From the NCBI RefSeq assembly GCF_018403685.1, contig NZ_BOVK01000032.1, positions 41,021 through 105,020 on the forward strand: a DNA stretch of 64,000 bases, written 5' to 3'. Of the stretch, positions 6,972-14,896 are shown piece after piece; the first letter of the stretch is position 1, and each line of letters opens with the position of its first letter. The notes below the pieces were generated by a model. That model saw only the letters and a list, made by a program, of their open reading frames with translations. It had not been told where the DNA came from and ran no database searches. This stretch comes from Xylanibacillus composti. Lineage in GTDB: Bacteria; Bacillota; Bacilli; Paenibacillales; K13. Position numbers and translations under genes: made by a program.

Positions 6972-9197
6972 CTACATCGCCTTTTTCAGGTGTTCCAAAA
7001 GCTCGGCTATGCGCTCCGCATCCTGCTCCTTCACGGCGACCCCGCTGTACTTGGCCTCTTCAAATAGCTGCAGCACCGCGGTCAATTCAGGCTCGAGACC
7101 GCGGTTATTCGCGATCCACCTTTCAATCGATTCCCTAGCCGTCTCCGAATCATGGCGGGTATATCCGCGCTTGCGGGCGAATTTAAGCAGGGCTTCGAAT
7201 GTAAGGATCACCTGCTCATCGTGTCCTCTGGGCTTCTTCCGTATAGGCCGCAGCAAGTAGCTGCCTGCAGAGGTGAGCATGCCTTTCTTAAATAATACGT
7301 AGAGCAGCAAGCCTGCAAGGATAACGGCGCCAGCCGCAATGCCAATCGCCGAACGATTATCCCCTGCCGGCGCTTCGCTCTCCTCGACTCCGCCTGTTTC
7401 CACTTCGGGCAGCTCGAATGCCGGAGATGTTTCTTCCACCGATTCGGCTATCGGCATAAAGAAGCTGGCCGTAGGCTCGAACGGTATCCAGCCGTGTCCT
7501 TCAAAATATACTTCTACCCAAGAATGGGCATCGGAGTTCCGCACCATGTAATCGCCCGCGCCATTCGGATCCGAAAAGCGATTGATTGCGTCCTCGAACC
7601 CGTAAATCTCAAGACGGTTCGATCCGGACGTGTATCCCTTTACCCAGCGTGTCGGTATATCCAGGGTACGCAGCATCACGGCCATTGCCGTGGAATAATA
7701 ATCGCAATAGCCTTCCTGAATCTCAAAGAGGAAGCGGTCTACGAAATCCGGACTGCTCCCTTTGCCGATATCAGGCTGATTCGTATAAGGGAACGTCTCA
7801 CGCAAATAGGTTTCCACCGCTTTGGCGCGGTCGTAGTCATTATTCGCTTCCGCCGCGATCTCCTCGGCAAGCGCCTTGACCCGTTCCGGCACTGTATCCG
7901 GCAATGCCGTGTACTGGTTCATGCTCGAAGTTCGGGGCTCCGCGTTTCGCAGTGCCTCAGCATCGATCACCGGCACATGGGAAACGAGCGTATACGTTTT
8001 TGGATATTCGTCATCGTCGCCCCGATACAGCAAGGCCGCATTTTCAGCCGACCACGCCAGATCGGGCGTCGGACCTTCGGAATCCCCATTGACCTGTTCA
8101 ATGACAGCCGGTTGCATCGCTCCGAACAACACCGGATAAGCATGCTCGGACAAGACGGTCACCGTCTGCCTGACTTCCACATAGTCGCCCATTGCTGGGG
8201 TTGCGATCGGCGTCTGCAGGCGGATCGGAACAGCTTCTGTCAATACGGCTTCCCAGCCTTCCCCTGTATACGTGGACTTACTTTCCCCCCGCCAGTAGCT
8301 TCTTCGATCAGTCACGACGCTCATGACTTCGCTGTGATCGTAATCAAAGCCTCCGCCCAGCTCACGATCATCCCTGCCGTAGCCGGAAGAGGCATTCGCT
8401 GTGGACTGCGTTGCGCTGGAACTGCTCAACGGTTTCTGTCCGATCCTGGATACATCATTCCCCTTCCAGTTTTGCCAGGCTGTATAAGGGTCAGTCAGCA
8501 GCGGACGCGCCTCCGGCGCCGCAGTGCCGGCGCCTACTGTTGCAGCGATCACGATTACCGCAGGCCATATGATCGTACCGGGGTAGTCTTCAAGGTACTT
8601 CCAGGCTTGCGGATGGCGCTTGCGGAAATCATTATAATGGGACAGTATGGCAAGAACCAGTCCGCTGCAGACAATGATGGCCGTTTCTTGCCATAAATAA
8701 ATCTTGCCGGTACTGTCCGCTACAGCCATTACCAGGATAGCTGCCAACACCAAGCCGATTACTCTGATCTTGGACTTGGCCCAGGCCAGAACAAATTGAT
8801 AAGCGCACCAAAACGCCAGCGCATACCACAAATAAGGCAGGAACGGCTGAACATTCTGCAGCAAATTGCCGCCAAAAGAGCGTCCCTCCTCCCAGAATGG
8901 TTCGTATTGAAGCACATGTCCATGTACCCACAAGATTACTCCAAGCTGCACAAGGACCCGTATTGTTTTTCGCATAGGAAGCAGAGCCTCTGCAAGGCCG
9001 CAAAGGATCAGCGATGTGAATACAACCGTCCTCGTTTCGGCGTACCAGGTATATCCATTATAAGATTCGTGTCCCAGCCAAAAAGCAAATTGAAGCACAA
9101 TTGCCGCCCACGCGGCCGAAGCCAACCGATCAGACCAAGCGGCCATCCAGCTTTGTCCTATCTTGCTCAGCAATGCTTTCAACCTGGCTTTGATCAT
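6972..9197 (-). CDS. Membrane transglutaminase-like protein (TgpA/YebA family)
   Basis: About 741 residues. The N-terminal third holds several hydrophobic helices (for example AAWAAIVLQFAFWLG and VIGLVLAAILVMAVA). A large extracytoplasmic part includes a transglutaminase-core domain with the Cys motif EGYCDYYSTAMAVMLRTL, then HSWVEVYFEGHGWIPFEPT containing the His. A last TM helix (AIGIAAGAVILAGLLLYVLF) and a cytoplasmic DUF4129-like tail follow. The start is the ATG at 9197, overlapping the DUF58 stop by four bases; the longer ORF to 9362 lies inside that gene. The MoxR/DUF58/transglutaminase trio is conserved in Bacilli, but its substrate is unknown. Confidence 0.88.
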   Translation of the reverse strand: MIKARLKALLSKIGQSWMAAWSDRLASAAWAAIVLQFAFWLGHESYNGYTWYAETRTVVFTSLILCGLAEALLPMRKTIRVLVQLGVILWVHGHVLQYEPFWEEGRSFGGNLLQNVQPFLPYLWYALAFWCAYQFVLAWAKSKIRVIGLVLAAILVMAVADSTGKIYLWQETAIIVCSGLVLAILSHYNDFRKRHPQAWKYLEDYPGTIIWPAVIVIAATVGAGTAAPEARPLLTDPYTAWQNWKGNDVSRIGQKPLSSSSATQSTANASSGYGRDDRELGGGFDYDHSEVMSVVTDRRSYWRGESKSTYTGEGWEAVLTEAVPIRLQTPIATPAMGDYVEVRQTVTVLSEHAYPVLFGAMQPAVIEQVNGDSEGPTPDLAWSAENAALLYRGDDDEYPKTYTLVSHVPVIDAEALRNAEPRTSSMNQYTALPDTVPERVKALAEEIAAEANNDYDRAKAVETYLRETFPYTNQPDIGKGSSPDFVDRFLFEIQEGYCDYYSTAMAVMLRTLDIPTRWVKGYTSGSNRLEIYGFEDAINRFSDPNGAGDYMVRNSDAHSWVEVYFEGHGWIPFEPTASFFMPIAESVEETSPAFELPEVETGGVEESEAPAGDNRSAIGIAAGAVILAGLLLYVLFKKGMLTSAGSYLLRPIRKKPRGHDEQVILTFEALLKFARKRGYTRHDSETARESIERWIANNRGLEPELTAVLQLFEEAKYSGVAVKEQDAERIAELLEHLKKAM

Positions 9198-10441
9198 GAG
9201 TGCCGCCCCCCCAGCATCTGCGAGAGTTCCTTCAGCTGGGCGAACGGATAGCTGACAAAACCGCGCTCGCGCAGCACGCTTGACCACTGCATGGCTTTCT
9301 CCTCTTCGCCTCTGCGAATGGGCAGCAAGTGGCAGGCGCTCATGTGATTGCGGGCCGCCCACGCAAGCGTATCCATGACAGATTTGTCCTGCATGGGGGA
9401 AATAAGCGCTACCATAGTGCCTCTTCCGAGCGCGCCGGCAAAACCTTCTGCCAGCTGCATGGGGGTAAAGGCGGAATCCGCCTCCACTTCAATGAGATGA
9501 TCCATCATCGATTCCGCATGGAGTTCGCCGCGCTTGGCAGGAAATACAGCTGCCCGCTTCCCTGCCGTAATCAGCCCCATCATCATCTGTTGGCGGCTCC
9601 CATACCGAATAAGAGAGGCAGCAGCGGACACCGCATTCTCCAACACCGTTTGTTCGGGATATGCTGCCTTTCTTCGGTCCAGCAGCAGGACAAGCTTGGG
9701 CATGGCCTCCCGCTCATATTCCTTTGACTTCCATGTACCCGTCCTTGCTGTGGCATTCCAATGGATGCGCGAAAGCTTGTCGCCATACACATACTCCCGG
9801 ACGCCATTAATTTGCGTAGTCTCCCGGGTCGCTCTGGATGTTGCCGTATGCGCATGCGCTCCTTTGCTCAGCTGCTTGTAATACATCCAATCCGTGATAT
9901 CGACCGTGCGGGGATATACGCGCACGTGGCGAACGCTTTTGACCTGTCCCCGATGCTCGAACAAACCGAAAATATCCTCTGTTGCAAAGACCATCTCCTT
10001 GAAGGCATACACGCCTCTTTCCAGCGGCGCCGTCTCATAGTACACCTCACCCCTTCGCCGATAGTCGGGGATAAAGGTGGAGGAAATAGGATAGGACTGT
10101 CCTTTGCTCGATTGGATATGTTCTTCAAACAAAACATAAGGGATGGGAAAAAGTCCAGGGATCGTCACATCAACCTTCACTTGGAGCGGGCTGCCGGCTG
10201 CAAGCTTGTTATCCTTACCGACATTCGCCAAACTTCTGGCCGCTTGGACGTGCGCAATGCCGCTCCATCTGCCCAAAGCCAGGTAGATGCCCAGCATGCA
10301 TACGAAAATAAACAGCATCAGCGCCAATTTCCCGCCCTGGAACATCACGAAAAATATAGAGCAGACCGCAAGTCCGATCAGTACGGCTGCGCGTCTGGCA
10401 TTTCCACTGCGCAGGGCGTTTTTTGCCGTTATCGGGTCCAT
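9194..10441 (-). CDS. DUF58 domain protein (YeaD-like)
   Basis: 415 residues. Two N-terminal hydrophobic segments (AAVLIGLAVCSIFFVMF and ALMLFIFVCMLGIYLAL) are followed by a beta-rich region. The DUF58 signature DKLSRIHWNATARTGTWKSKEYE lies near residues 220-242, ahead of a von Willebrand A-like fold (LVLLLDRRK, with an acidic metal site). DUF58 proteins are usually encoded beside MoxR ATPases and may be their partners. The gene is 3 bases downstream of the moxR-like gene and overlaps the transglutaminase gene. Confidence 0.85.
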   Translation of the reverse strand: MDPITAKNALRSGNARRAAVLIGLAVCSIFFVMFQGGKLALMLFIFVCMLGIYLALGRWSGIAHVQAARSLANVGKDNKLAAGSPLQVKVDVTIPGLFPIPYVLFEEHIQSSKGQSYPISSTFIPDYRRRGEVYYETAPLERGVYAFKEMVFATEDIFGLFEHRGQVKSVRHVRVYPRTVDITDWMYYKQLSKGAHAHTATSRATRETTQINGVREYVYGDKLSRIHWNATARTGTWKSKEYEREAMPKLVLLLDRRKAAYPEQTVLENAVSAAASLIRYGSRQQMMMGLITAGKRAAVFPAKRGELHAESMMDHLIEVEADSAFTPMQLAEGFAGALGRGTMVALISPMQDKSVMDTLAWAARNHMSACHLLPIRRGEEEKAMQWSSVLRERGFVSYPFAQLKELSQMLGGRHS

Positions 10442-10444
10442 CCG

Positions 10445-11401
10445 TTATCTCCCCAGCCGCACCGGCGCGGCCACTTGCTCCAAGATGGATTGCAAAATTT
10501 TGGCTTCCGTGGCGCCCTCCATTCTTGCCTCGGCGCGAAGCATTAGCCTATGGGCCAGAACAGGATAAGCCAGCTTCTTCAGATCGTCCGGTATCACATA
10601 ATCCCGTCCCTGCACGAGGGCATACGCCTTCGCTGCCGCGATCAATGCAAGCGATGCGCGAGGACTTGCCCCGAGGAATACGCCGCTGTGCTGGCGGGTT
10701 TGCCGGGTAATCGCGATTCCGTATTCAAGCACGGCCTCATCCATATGCACATGCTTGGCGGCAGCTTGAAGCTGGAGCACATCCTGCACCGACATAACCG
10801 GTGCAAGCGTATCCAACGGATGGCGGACCGATTGGCTGCTGACAAGCCGGGCTTCGGTCTCTTGATCCGGGTAACCCAAGCTGATCTTCATCATAAAGCG
10901 ATCCAGCTGAGCCTCGGGCAGCGAGTAGGTCCCTTCAAAATCAATCGGATTTTGTGTTGCAAATACCAGAAAAGGCCGCGGCAGCCTGTGCGATTCCCCA
11001 TCGACCGTCACATGCCCTTCCTCCATGGCTTCCAGCAAGGCGGATTGCGTCTTCGTCGTCGCCCGATTGATTTCGTCGGCAAGCAAAATATTCGTCATGA
11101 CAGGTCCTGGCCTGAACACGAACGTTTCATCCTTGGGATGAAAAATCGAAACGCCGGTTATATCTGTAGGCAACAGATCGGGGTTGCATTGCACGCGGCG
11201 AAACGTGCTGTCAATGGACTTGGATAGTGCTTTAATTAATACCGTCTTCCCCGTACCCGGCACATCTTCGAGAAGCAAATGCCCCTCTGCCAGCAGGGTT
11301 GTGACGATCCATTCAATCTCTTGTTTCTTGCCCATGATGCAGGTATCGAGGTTAGTAATGAGTTGCCGGATCTTATCCATATCGGCTTGCTGCACAGTCA
11401 T
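10445..11401 (-). CDS. MoxR-family AAA+ ATPase
   Basis: 318 residues from the preferred start. Walker A is DVPGTGKTVL; Walker B and sensor elements follow in LLADEINRATTKTQSALLEAMEE, which is characteristic of MoxR proteins. FVFATQNPIDFEGTYSLPEAQLDRF comes after. The start ATG at 11401 has GGAGG seven bases upstream. The ORF's earlier Met codons (11407, 11467) overlap or precede that site. First gene of a three-gene operon with the DUF58 and transglutaminase proteins. A chaperone-like role in assembling or activating its neighbours is inferred from the family. Confidence 0.9.
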   Translation of the reverse strand: MTVQQADMDKIRQLITNLDTCIMGKKQEIEWIVTTLLAEGHLLLEDVPGTGKTVLIKALSKSIDSTFRRVQCNPDLLPTDITGVSIFHPKDETFVFRPGPVMTNILLADEINRATTKTQSALLEAMEEGHVTVDGESHRLPRPFLVFATQNPIDFEGTYSLPEAQLDRFMMKISLGYPDQETEARLVSSQSVRHPLDTLAPVMSVQDVLQLQAAAKHVHMDEAVLEYGIAITRQTRQHSGVFLGASPRASLALIAAAKAYALVQGRDYVIPDDLKKLAYPVLAHRLMLRAEARMEGATEAKILQSILEQVAAPVRLGR

Positions 11402-11508
11402 GGTCATACCTCCAGTATTGTAAAGGTCCTCCTTAACATCATACCGGAGATATGCCGAGACGTACATCGGTAAAACGTCAAAAAAACATTGTCAGAAACT
11501 ACTAAGGT

Positions 11509-11610
11509 ACCCACGAAAGTGAAGAAAAGCTTCGCAGCTTATTCCGATTACTTTCGCGGGGCCCGATTTTTATACCCACGAAAGTGAAGTGAAGCTTCGC
11601 AGTCGCAGCA
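11509..11610. repeat. Two more copies of the ~65-bp palindromic repeat (second truncated)
   Basis: Copies begin at 11509 and 11574 (spacing 65). Both open ACCCACGAAAGTGAAG. The first has the full TATTCCGATTACTTTCGCGG end; the second stops after the centre and runs into the spoVAE terminator. Same orientation and nearly the same sequence as the copies at 232-425. They lie between the MoxR operon's 5' end and the 3' end of spoVAE. Confidence 0.8.
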
Positions 11611-11618
11611 TATAAGCG

Positions 11619-11658
11619 AAAAGCCCTTGGTTCAGCCTTTCGGCCTGAACACAAGGGC
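11619..11658 (-). terminator. Intrinsic terminator of the spoVA operon
   Basis: The minus-strand transcript folds GCCCTTGTGTTCAGGCC - GAAA - GGCTGAACCAAGGGC and then reads TTTT. The stem includes the last codons of spoVAE, whose TGA is at 11632-11634. Confidence 0.8.
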
Positions 11659-11982
11659 AGCAAGGAAGGAGAAGATGATCGCTGAGGATATCCCTCCACT
11701 CGTGACCTCGAAGATGCCTGTAATGACCCCCATAATGCCGTCCCTTTCCAGCTCGGACAACGCTCCGTGAACCAAGGAGTTGCCGAAGCTCGTAATCGGC
11801 ACGGTCGCGCCAGCCCCGGCAAATTTTACGAGGGGGTCATACAAGCCGAGACCGTCGGCCACTGCACCCGCTACGACCAGCAAGCTCATCGTGTGTCCCG
11901 GGGTCAGCTTGGCCACATCGAACATGAGCTGACCAATCACACAAATAGCCCCTCCTACGAGAAAAGCCCACAAAAACTGCAT
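11632..11982 (-). CDS. spoVAE: Stage V sporulation protein AE (SpoVAEb type)
   Basis: 116-residue membrane protein of the SpoVA dipicolinic-acid channel in the spore inner membrane. It has about three to four hydrophobic helices. The GLYDPLVKFAGAGATVPITSFGNSLVHGAL block is shared by SpoVAC and SpoVAE (compare the same stretch in the spoVAC product). It starts 3 bases after the spoVAD stop. Expected to be expressed in the forespore. Confidence 0.92.
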   Translation of the reverse strand: MQFLWAFLVGGAICVIGQLMFDVAKLTPGHTMSLLVVAGAVADGLGLYDPLVKFAGAGATVPITSFGNSLVHGALSELERDGIMGVITGIFEVTSGGISSAIIFSFLAALVFRPKG

Positions 11983-11985
11983 GTT

Positions 11986-12999
11986 CTAATTCACCTCGCT
12001 TTCCAGGCATACGGCATGTGCAATGCACGGGATGCTCTCCCCCTGCTGATACGTCAACGGAGAAAGCAGTGCGCCAGTCGCCACGACCAAAACACGCTTC
12101 CATTCACCTGCCCGGAGCTTCTTCATAATATGCCCGTAGGTCACGACGGCCGAGCAAGCGCAGCCGCTGCCGCCAGCCCACACACTTTGCCGGTCGCGGT
12201 CATAAATCATTAAACCGCAATCATGAAATGTCGTGTCCTCTATTGGCACGCGATGCTCTCGCAGCAGCTCTCCTGCAATGTCATGGCCTACCTGCGCCAG
12301 GTCGCCCGTTACAATCAGATCGAAGTCACCCGGTTGTTTGCCGGTATCCTTCAAGTGTGCCTGTATGGTATCCACTGCCGCAGGCGCCATGGCGGCTCCC
12401 ATATTGTTCGGATCTTTAATTCCCAAATCCAAAATGCGACCGATTGTCGCTGATGCTACGCGAGGACCGCTGCCTTCGGCGGCTACGATTGCCGCTCCCG
12501 CACCCGTCACAGTGAACTGCGCAGTAGGCGGCTTCTGTGCGCCATATTCCGTCGGATAGCGAAACTGCTTCTCCACAGAGGAATTGTGGCTGCAAGTACC
12601 CGCAAGAACATGGCTCGCACCGCCGCTGTTCACGATCATCGCTGCAAGCGCCAAGCTCTCCATCGATGTCGAGCATGCTCCGAATACACCAATGTAAGGA
12701 ATACCCAAGGTGCGCGCCGAAAAGGTTGCGCTAATAATCTGATTCATCAGATCGCCGCCCACGAAAAATTGCACATGTTCTTTGGTCAGCTTTGCATTTT
12801 CAATCGCCAGCTTGGCCGCTTCCTCCAACAGCAGGCGTTCCGCCTGTTCCCAGCTTTTCTGCCCCAGCATGCTGTCTTCATGAATGATGTCAAAGTCCTG
12901 TGCAAGCGGACCATTGCCTTCATACGGACCCACTACCGTAGCTGTTGCCCGAATCACGGGCCGCTTGTCGAATGTCCAGGTTTGTTGACCGGTGAGCAT
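11986..12999 (-). CDS. spoVAD: Stage V sporulation protein AD
   Basis: 337 residues. Thiolase-fold soluble SpoVA subunit that binds dipicolinic acid. The start LTGQQTWTFDKRPVIRATATVVG and the motifs GACSTSMESLALAAM, ITGDLAQVGHD-like (IVTGDLAQVGHDIAGELL) and GSGCACSAVVTYG are typical. The start ATG at 12999 overlaps the spoVAC stop by four bases and gives the usual length. The longer ORF to 13203 lies within spoVAC. Confidence 0.94.
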   Translation of the reverse strand: MLTGQQTWTFDKRPVIRATATVVGPYEGNGPLAQDFDIIHEDSMLGQKSWEQAERLLLEEAAKLAIENAKLTKEHVQFFVGGDLMNQIISATFSARTLGIPYIGVFGACSTSMESLALAAMIVNSGGASHVLAGTCSHNSSVEKQFRYPTEYGAQKPPTAQFTVTGAGAAIVAAEGSGPRVASATIGRILDLGIKDPNNMGAAMAPAAVDTIQAHLKDTGKQPGDFDLIVTGDLAQVGHDIAGELLREHRVPIEDTTFHDCGLMIYDRDRQSVWAGGSGCACSAVVTYGHIMKKLRAGEWKRVLVVATGALLSPLTYQQGESIPCIAHAVCLESEVN

Positions 13000-13475
13000 C
13001 AATGAGGCCCCCCTCCAAAAATGTAATGCAGGATACCGACAAAAAACGCGGCTACCACGCCAAATACAATGACCGATCCGGCCAGCTTGAACATATTGCC
13101 GCCAACCCCCAGCACAAGCCCTTCGCTCCTGTGCTCCAAGGCGGAGGAGCAGAGGGAATTGGCAAATCCCGTTACAGGGACGGCGGAACCCGCACCAGCC
13201 CACTGCGCGATTTTGTCGTATACCCCCAAGCTGGTGAGAATGACTGAAATCAGAATGAGAATGGCCACTGTCGGGTCACTCGCTTTTTCCTTGTCCAGAT
13301 TGAACCAGTGTATCATTGCTTCCATAATGCCTTGGCCAAGCAGGCAAATCGCTCCTCCGGTTATAAAAGCGCGGATGCAATTCAGCAGAATCGGCCTGGG
13401 CGGCTCTTTTTGCTTGGCTAACGCTTGATATTTTTTCTGAACAGGCGTCGTTTTTTTCAGTTTTTGATTGGCCAT
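12999..13475 (-). CDS. spoVAC: Stage V sporulation protein AC
   Basis: 158-residue integral membrane component of the SpoVA channel, described in B. subtilis as mechanosensitive. The sequence has a basic N-terminus and hydrophobic helices (AFITGGAICLLGQGIMEAM, DPTVAILILISVILTSLGVYD). The conserved AGAGSAVPVTGFANSLCSSALEHRSEG block and a C-terminal TM helix follow. Coupled to spoVAD by overlap; the DUF421 gene ends 20 bases upstream. Confidence 0.94.
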   Translation of the reverse strand: MANQKLKKTTPVQKKYQALAKQKEPPRPILLNCIRAFITGGAICLLGQGIMEAMIHWFNLDKEKASDPTVAILILISVILTSLGVYDKIAQWAGAGSAVPVTGFANSLCSSALEHRSEGLVLGVGGNMFKLAGSVIVFGVVAAFFVGILHYIFGGGPH

Positions 13476-13495
13476 TTGTCCCTGCTCCTCTCTGC

Positions 13496-14362
13496 TTACG
13501 AAGTCGTTAAAAGCGGCTCCATGTCTTCCATCACTTGCCTCATCTGATCCGCACAGTTCGCATATAGATTTTTGGCCTTCTGATCTTGTGTGGACAAGGC
13601 AAACAATTCAAGATCGGCCTGGCATTTCTTCAGCGTTGCCTGCAAAAGCGGTCTCGCGGAGGGAGACGGCACCTTCAATTGATCGTCGTACAAATCTACA
13701 TACAGCTCGCCATATTGGTTTGCCTGGGCCAAATAGACGTTTTCCTGCAGTATGCCCTGCTTGTCCAGCTCTGTTTTTAGCCACCCGGGACTCAGGCCGA
13801 GCGTGGCCAATCCCTCCGTAATGAGCTCCCCGTCCATGATGACGGCTTGCGGCTCTACTTGATTCGGAAGCCGAAGTCCCAGATGGGCCGGTGTAATGGG
13901 CTGTTTGTTTGGCTTCATGAGGACAGACAAATCGCCAGATGTCTCCAGAACTGCAAATTCCACATCGGCAGCTTGAAAGGCATTTTTCTTGCGCAGCTGC
14001 TCCAGCAAATCCTCGCTGGTGTACCGGACCTTGGCCATATTCTCTTCCATGATTTTTCCATCCTTGATTAAGACAGTTCCCTTGCCCTCAACCAGACTGC
14101 GCAGCCGCTTGCTCTTCAAGCTGAAGTATTCGATCCCTGCCATAACGATGGCCCATACGAGAAGGGCGACCAGACCGTACATCCAGTTCTGGTCCGGATG
14201 CAGGGAGATAAATGCGGCAATGCTGCCGATGGTGATGCCTGTGATGTATTCGAAGTAGGTCAATTGGGTGATTTGTCTTTTGCCAAGAATAAAACGTGTA
14301 ATAATAAACAGTACAACCAGCGCAGAAAAAGTCCGCAGCGCAACCTCCAACCACTGTGGCAT
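13496..14362 (-). CDS. DUF421 (YetF-like) membrane protein with C-terminal DUF1657-like segment
   Basis: 288 residues: three N-terminal TM helices (to about residue 85), then the DUF421 soluble part with GKGTVLIKDGKI, VEFAVLETSGDLSVLMKP and VIMDGELI. The last ~55 residues (LKKCQADLELFALSTQDQKAK onward) match the separate DUF1657 protein encoded divergently at 14511. Shared positions include xLKxxQAxLExFALSTQxQxAK. A YetF protein in B. subtilis is about 230 residues, so the tail is an addition. First gene of the spoVA operon here. DUF421 and DUF1657 genes commonly accompany spoVA2mob-type operons; their function in spores is unclear. Confidence 0.85.
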   Translation of the reverse strand: MPQWLEVALRTFSALVVLFIITRFILGKRQITQLTYFEYITGITIGSIAAFISLHPDQNWMYGLVALLVWAIVMAGIEYFSLKSKRLRSLVEGKGTVLIKDGKIMEENMAKVRYTSEDLLEQLRKKNAFQAADVEFAVLETSGDLSVLMKPNKQPITPAHLGLRLPNQVEPQAVIMDGELITEGLATLGLSPGWLKTELDKQGILQENVYLAQANQYGELYVDLYDDQLKVPSPSARPLLQATLKKCQADLELFALSTQDQKAKNLYANCADQMRQVMEDMEPLLTTS

Positions 14363-14402
14363 TTTACATGTTCTCTCCCTTTTTTCGCATGTTTGATATA
14401 CA

Positions 14403-14432
14403 CATTATGAGCGCAATGGCAAATACTTATGA
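14403..14432 (-). promoter_or_regulatory. Candidate SigG promoter of the spoVA operon
   Basis: Minus strand TCATA (14428-14432), 18 bases, CATAATG (14403-14409). The SigG consensus is GHATR-N18-CATNHTA, so this matches 4 of 5 and 6 of 7 positions with the ideal spacing. It is 41 bases upstream of the DUF421 start. Forespore expression is expected for spoVA genes. Confidence 0.45.
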
Positions 14433-14510
14433 TTAGTGAAATATTGTCATTGATAAAAAGGGAAGGAACAGACAAATTACTGATGGGCTATCGGAAAGGA
14501 GGTAGAAGCA

Positions 14511-14717
14511 ATGACCGTCGCATCCAATGTCAAAACTTGTTTGGCGTCCTTGAAGAGCGCACAGGCCAGCCTGGAACAGTTCGCGCTAAGCACGCAAAAC
14601 CAGGAAGCCAAATCGATGTTTGAGCAGGCCGCACAAACGACACAGCAGGTGGTGGACCAAGTAAGCTCGCGCGTGCAGGAACTGGAAAACGAAGAGCCGC
14701 AATATAAAGGGTTTTAA
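14511..14717 (+). CDS. DUF1657 small protein
   Basis: 68 residues, predicted helical, of the DUF1657 family. The core FALSTQNQEAKSMFEQAAQ is preceded by TCLASLKSAQASLEQ. The start ATG has AAAGGAGGT 7 bases upstream. It is divergent from, and homologous to the C-terminus of, the DUF421 protein at 13496-14362. Function unknown; the family is found next to spoVA genes. Confidence 0.88.
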   Translation: MTVASNVKTCLASLKSAQASLEQFALSTQNQEAKSMFEQAAQTTQQVVDQVSSRVQELENEEPQYKGF

Positions 14718-14743
14718 TTTCATTCATGCATTCGGGTACGCCC

Positions 14744-14778
14744 CAGCCCCAGCTCATCATCGAGCCGTGCTGGGGCTG
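14744..14778. repeat. Inverted repeat after the DUF1657 gene
   Basis: CAGCCCCAGC at 14744-14753 and GCTGGGGCTG at 14769-14778 are perfect complements with a 15-base loop. It may end DUF1657 transcription, but no U-run follows, so an intrinsic terminator is uncertain. Confidence 0.5.
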
Positions 14779-14896
14779 TCTGAGCGGCTCCATCATGAGC
14801 TTGCCGACATGCCCCAGTCTTAAAAAAGCTGTTGCAAAATCCGCTAAAATAAGACAAAGTAATACCTAGTAAGACATTCAAATTACGGGTGATCGC

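Noticed and set aside
7494..8696. 400-codon plus-strand frame opposite the transglutaminase gene
   Set aside because: It is antisense to a well-supported gene and shows no recognisable domain.
11400..11500. TTGACG upstream of the MoxR gene as a promoter
   Set aside because: No acceptable -10 at the right distance could be found.
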